DNA from: Domibacillus sp.
Lineage (GTDB): Bacteria > Bacillota > Bacilli > Bacillales > Domibacillaceae
Length of the DNA stretch: 9,152 nt
Assembly: GCA_031177795.1 (NCBI GenBank)
Contig: JAPSKG010000080.1
Coordinates: 1-9,152, forward strand
Reading direction: 5' to 3'
Shown here: positions 6,255 to 9,152 of the stretch, in pieces
Numbering within the stretch: the stretch's first letter is position 1
How the letters are laid out: each line of letters begins with the position of its first letter
Notes under the pieces: model-generated
What the model saw: the letters and a program-made list of their open reading frames with translations, nothing else
What the model was told of the DNA's origin: nothing
Database searches by the model: none
Position numbers and translations under genes: made by a program

Positions 6255-8033
6255 TTATTTATTTAGAGGAAGTGTAAAAGAAAATACAGTGCCGTGCCCA
6301 AGGCGGCTTTGAACTTTGATCGTTCCGTTGTGGGCCTGTACGATATTTTTTGCAATGGAAAGTCCCAATCCTGTTCCGGAACGCCCTCTTGTTCTTGCTT
6401 TATCTGCTTTGTAAAAGCGTTCAAATACAAACGGCAAATCTTCTTCCGGTATTCCCGCTCCTGAATCTTCCACGCGGATTAAATGAACTTTTTCTTTTTG
6501 TTCATGAACAACTTTTACAACTCCGTTTTCCGGTGTATGGCGCAGCGCATTATCAATTAAATTGGTTAAAACTTGTTCGATGCGGTCTTCATCAATTAAT
6601 GCGAGTGTATGAGACGAGTTTGTGATAGCTGAAAGAAAAATATTTTTTTCTTTCGCAAGACCCTGGAATTTATTTGTCACACGTTGCAAAAAAGGTTCAA
6701 TGTAGGTTTCTTCTTTATTTAATGTAATATGGCCTGCCTGTATACGTGCCAGGTCAAGAAGTTCATTAACAAGCCGGCCCATGCGCAGTGATTCTTCATG
6801 GATAATTTGTGCAATTTCGCGTTTTTCTTCTTCTGTTGCCGCAATATCATCTACAATGGCTTCACTATAGCCCTGCATCATGGAAATAGGTGTACGCAAT
6901 TCATGTGATACATTTGCAATGAAATCTTCACGGAGTTTATCCAAACGCCGTTCTTCTGTCATATCACGTACCACTGTAACAGCTCCCCGGACAGAATCTG
7001 CATTATACAGTGGGCTAACAATTAATACATACGAACGGCCCTGTACCATAAGCTCGCCTTCTTGCTCTGTTTCAGTTTTCACTGCTTCTTGGAACAATTC
7101 CTTTAAAAGCGTCGGCGTTTCTTCTGTACTGTCGTTTTTCTTTTTTTCAAATTTCCAATCATGTAAAAATTGACGCGCCGGCGGATTTGTAACAAGAACA
7201 TTAGCATTTTGATCAAGTGTAATAACCCCATCCGCCATTGAACTTAAAATGCTTGATAACTGTTCTTTTTCTTGGTTCAACGCATGAATATTTCCTTTTA
7301 ATTGATACGCCATACGGTTAAATGACCTAGCGAGCGCACCAATCTCATCATGTGTTAAAATCGGTATTTTCATGTCAAAGTTTCCATGTGACAGCTCTGT
7401 GGCTGCTTCCCTCATTGTGCGAAGCGGCGCTGTAACCCTTGTAGAAAGAAAAAAAGCAAAAATGGTGGTAAGCACAATAGCAATTCCAGCTGCGATTAAA
7501 ATAAGCTTTGTTGTTTGCTCTGTTGTTTCCTTTATGACTTCCAGAGACTGATAAATAAACACAGCCCCTTTTGTTCCGTCGCTCATTTCAAAAGGAACAC
7601 CAACAATAAAAGAGCTATCGTACTGGCTGTCCCGGTTATCCTCTTGATCTGCGTTTATAACAGCTTCTACTTTTTCTTGACGATCAAAAATGGGAGACAA
7701 TTCTGGATGGGACATAATTACTTTTTGATTAATTTTTGCTTTGTTTTTTTCAATGGGAGAGTAATAAAATTCTTTTTTGCTTTCAGCAATAAGAACATGA
7801 GCCGGATCGTCAACTAGTTCCCAGGCCACTTCAAATCCGGTTTCTTTGTTTTCATGGTCTGCAATCACTGAAGCAATTTTTCTTGCTGTGTTTTCTAGCT
7901 GCTGCTCTACTTGTGAGATATGGTAGTTTTCAAAAAATTCAAGAAGCAAGATGGTTAAAAAAGCAAGAACAAATGAAACAAGAAGCAGGATGGTAATCCA
8001 TAGCTTCCCAACGACACTCCTCCAAATCTTCAT
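6255..8033 (-). CDS. resE: Sensor histidine kinase ResE
   Basis: This 592-residue membrane kinase has TM1 at about 11-31, an extracytoplasmic sensor region of about 140 residues, TM2 at about 176-197, a HAMP linker (TRVTAPLRTMREAA, then HDEIGALARSFNRM), a PAS domain (about 258-365, starting SSILSSMADGVITLD), and a HisKA domain with VSHELRTP (phosphorylated His377). The ATPase domain shows an N box around N495, the G1 loop DSGAGIP, an F box (FVFERFYKAD) and the G2 loop GTGLGLS. The order and length match ResE of Bacillus (about 590 residues), which phosphorylates ResD under oxygen limitation or in response to nitric oxide and lost electron flow. Its ATG overlaps the resD stop as ATGA (8030-8033), typical for coupled regulator-kinase pairs. 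All kinase motifs are intact. No terminator follows before the acyltransferase. Confidence 0.96.
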   Translation of the reverse strand: MKIWRSVVGKLWITILLLVSFVLAFLTILLLEFFENYHISQVEQQLENTARKIASVIADHENKETGFEVAWELVDDPAHVLIAESKKEFYYSPIEKNKAKINQKVIMSHPELSPIFDRQEKVEAVINADQEDNRDSQYDSSFIVGVPFEMSDGTKGAVFIYQSLEVIKETTEQTTKLILIAAGIAIVLTTIFAFFLSTRVTAPLRTMREAATELSHGNFDMKIPILTHDEIGALARSFNRMAYQLKGNIHALNQEKEQLSSILSSMADGVITLDQNANVLVTNPPARQFLHDWKFEKKKNDSTEETPTLLKELFQEAVKTETEQEGELMVQGRSYVLIVSPLYNADSVRGAVTVVRDMTEERRLDKLREDFIANVSHELRTPISMMQGYSEAIVDDIAATEEEKREIAQIIHEESLRMGRLVNELLDLARIQAGHITLNKEETYIEPFLQRVTNKFQGLAKEKNIFLSAITNSSHTLALIDEDRIEQVLTNLIDNALRHTPENGVVKVVHEQKEKVHLIRVEDSGAGIPEEDLPFVFERFYKADKARTRGRSGTGLGLSIAKNIVQAHNGTIKVQSRLGHGTVFSFTLPLNK

Positions 8034-8746
8034 TCATTTCCAACCTCAAACTTGTATCCGACTCCCCAAACAGTAACAATCATTTTTGCTGCTTCTTCTG
8101 ATACTTTATTTAACTTTTCCCGCAGCCGCTTTACATGTGTATCCACTGTTCTTAAATCGCCAAAAAACTCATAATGCCAAACTTCTTTTAGTAAATGCTC
8201 TCTGTCAAACACTTTGTCAGGCGCTTTGGCAAGAAAATAAAGAAGTTCATATTCTTTTGGTGTTAAGTTAACTTCTTCCCCGTCCGCTGTTACACGATGG
8301 GCGTCATTGTCAATCGTTAAATGATTGTAGACAATTAAATCTTTTGACTTTGTATCCGTTTGAAGGTACGTTGTCGGTGATGAACGGCGTAAAAGCGCTT
8401 TAACACGCAGCACAACTTCACGCGGGCTAAACGGCTTAACGATGTAGTCATCTGTTCCTACTTCAAAGCCTTGTACCCTGTTAGCTTCTTCTCCTTTTGC
8501 TGTTAACATAATAACCGGCGTTGCTTTTGTTTCACGAAGCTCCCGACACACCTCTATCCCATCTTTTCCAGGCATCATTAAGTCAAGCAATATGCAATCA
8601 TAGTTGCCGGCCAGCGCTTTTTCTAACGCTTCTTCTCCATCTGACGCTTCATCAATTAAATAGTTTTCCCGTTCAAGATACATTCGCAACAAACGGCGAA
8701 TGCGCTCTTCGTCATCAACCACCAATATATTCATCTCTTTTTCCAA
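8030..8746 (-). CDS. resD: Response regulator ResD (OmpR/PhoB family)
   Basis: This 238-residue protein has a receiver domain (about 6-120) with acidic pair D11-D12, phosphorylation site D55 in LLDLMMP, T82 in MLTAKGEE and K104 in IVKPFSP. A winged-helix DNA-binding domain (about 135-235) follows, with LTPKEYELLYFLA, the recognition part RTVDTHVKRLREKL and the wing WGVGYKF. It closely resembles Bacillus ResD, which activates genes for cytochrome biogenesis, terminal oxidases, nitrate respiration and flavohaemoglobin. The start is TTG at 8746 (product MEKEMNILVVDDE): GGGAGGG lies 8 nt upstream, whereas the ATG at 8734 has only a weak site. It overlaps resE by 4 bp and has its own likely promoter directly after the resC terminator. 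Confidence 0.97.
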   Translation of the reverse strand: MEKEMNILVVDDEERIRRLLRMYLERENYLIDEASDGEEALEKALAGNYDCILLDLMMPGKDGIEVCRELRETKATPVIMLTAKGEEANRVQGFEVGTDDYIVKPFSPREVVLRVKALLRRSSPTTYLQTDTKSKDLIVYNHLTIDNDAHRVTADGEEVNLTPKEYELLYFLAKAPDKVFDREHLLKEVWHYEFFGDLRTVDTHVKRLREKLNKVSEEAAKMIVTVWGVGYKFEVGNE

Positions 8747-8754
8747 AAGCCTTT

Positions 8755-8761
8755 CCCTCCC
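8755..8761 (-). promoter_or_regulatory. Ribosome binding site that fixes the TTG start of resD
   Basis: GGGAGGG on the minus strand ends 8 nt before TTG at 8746, which is ideal spacing; the next in-frame ATG (8734) would be 20 nt away. Confidence 0.7.
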
Positions 8762-8781
8762 AATTACGCACGATATCTTCC

Positions 8782-8810
8782 ATTATAATATAAAAAAATG
8801 CCTCCGCCAA
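8782..8810 (-). promoter_or_regulatory. Promoter for resDE
   Basis: On the minus strand TTGGCG (8810-8805) and a perfect TATAAT (8787-8782) are spaced by 17 bp. The -35 box lies in the loop and stem DNA of the resC terminator. Initiation near 8775 gives a leader of about 30 nt with the resD ribosome site. A separate resD promoter inside the res cluster is also known in B. subtilis. Confidence 0.6.
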
Positions 8811-8820
8811 AGGCGGAGGC
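8791..8820 (-). terminator. Intrinsic terminator after resC
   Basis: GCCTCCGCC (8800-8808), a 3-nt loop and GGCGGAGGC (8812-8820) form a perfect 9-bp G+C-rich stem. On the minus strand it is followed by A and seven T. It begins 8 nt after the resC stop codon. The stem is much richer in G+C than the surrounding DNA. Confidence 0.9.
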
Positions 8821-8828
8821 AAGATTTC

Positions 8829-9152
8829 TTAAGCATATGAGTGAAGTCCTGCAATCACGAGGTTTACTGCCACAAGGTTAAACATAATAATGCCAAAGCC
8901 AATGACGGCAAGCCAGGCTGATTTCTCACCATGCCAGCCTTTTGAAAGGCGCAAATGCAAAAAGGCTGCGTAAAATAAGAAAGTAATAAGAGCCCATACT
9001 TCTTTTGGATCCCAGCCCCAAAAGCGCGTCCAGGCAATTTGTGCCCAGATCATAGCAAAGATAAGCGCGCCAAGCGTAAAAACCGGGAATCCAATTAAAA
9101 CAGAGCGGTAGCCAATTTCATCAAGCAAATCGGAATTTACATTTCGAACAAG
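8829..9152 (-). CDS. resC: Cytochrome c biogenesis protein ResC (CcsA/CcsB family), C-terminal part only
   Basis: The reading frame is open from the right window edge (LVRNVNSDLLDEIGYRS) to TAA at 8829, giving 107 residues; the N-terminal two thirds lie outside the window. The visible part has three or four membrane helices and the CcsA-type haem-handling signature FWGWDPKEVWALI, then FLHLRLSKGWHGEKSAW and the C-terminal NLVIAGLHSYA, with the histidines expected in this family. ResC works with ResB as the membrane complex that carries haem across the membrane and attaches it to apocytochrome c (system II). The position upstream of resD is the standard res order. The TTG at 9128 is only an internal leucine codon. 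The gene ends at a strong terminator, so resABC and resDE are probably separable transcripts. Confidence 0.94.
   Translation of the reverse strand, partial: LVRNVNSDLLDEIGYRSVLIGFPVFTLGALIFAMIWAQIAWTRFWGWDPKEVWALITFLFYAAFLHLRLSKGWHGEKSAWLAVIGFGIIMFNLVAVNLVIAGLHSYA

Noticed and set aside
7515..7817. 100-codon plus-strand frame rich in Phe and Asn
   Set aside because: It is the antisense image of the ResE sensor domain with no initiation signal.
1..9152. Search for rRNA, tRNA, CRISPR repeats, transposase genes, attachment sites and replication origin boxes
   Set aside because: None was visible by eye on either strand; nearly all sequence is covered by the nine genes and short regulatory gaps.

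Overview
The window looks like a chromosomal segment of a low-G+C Gram-positive bacterium of the Bacillaceae. The evidence is the ResC-ResD-ResE block, a single-cluster 4Fe-4S ferredoxin, a YpbB-RecQ(RecS) pair, strong AGGAGG-type ribosome binding sites and the use of TTG and GTG starts. The species cannot be named from the sequence alone. Eight of nine genes lie on the minus strand; only the ferredoxin gene is on the plus strand. Two genes run off the window: the C-terminus of a MerR/B12 regulator at the left edge and the N-terminus of ResC at the right edge.

Reading along the minus strand (right to left): the C-terminal part of ResC (cytochrome c biogenesis) ends in a strong hairpin terminator. 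The -35 box of a probable separate resDE promoter lies inside the DNA of that hairpin. resD (response regulator) starts with TTG and overlaps resE (sensor kinase) by 4 bp. Together they form the two-component system that in Bacillus controls respiration and cytochrome genes under oxygen limitation or nitric oxide. Next comes a membrane acyltransferase with no visible terminator separating it from resE; it is not part of the classical res locus.

The acyltransferase and the plus-strand ferredoxin gene converge on a shared, nearly symmetric terminator. Upstream of the ferredoxin gene is a good SigA-type promoter. The spacer there also holds a 14-bp palindrome between the ferredoxin gene and the divergent ypbB-recQ pair. 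ypbB (GTG start) and recQ overlap by 4 bp and are probably translationally coupled.

After recQ, a perfect TATAAT box precedes a small membrane protein that resembles the front part of YpbE but lacks a LysM domain, then a membrane-anchored metallophosphoesterase (YpbG-like), then a MerR-family regulator with a C-terminal cobalamin-binding domain. The last belongs to the CarH/LitR type of B12-dependent, often light-sensing, repressors, but it has changed residues at the diagnostic motif positions.

The window is mostly conserved core genome and no convincing new system was found. The points most worth following up are the atypical B12 regulator, the LysM-less YpbE-like protein, the foreign-looking acyltransferase between resE and fer, and the regulatory layout at the resC/resD and fer/ypbB junctions. 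There are no rRNA, tRNA, CRISPR or insertion-sequence features, and no gene-free stretch longer than about 200 bases.
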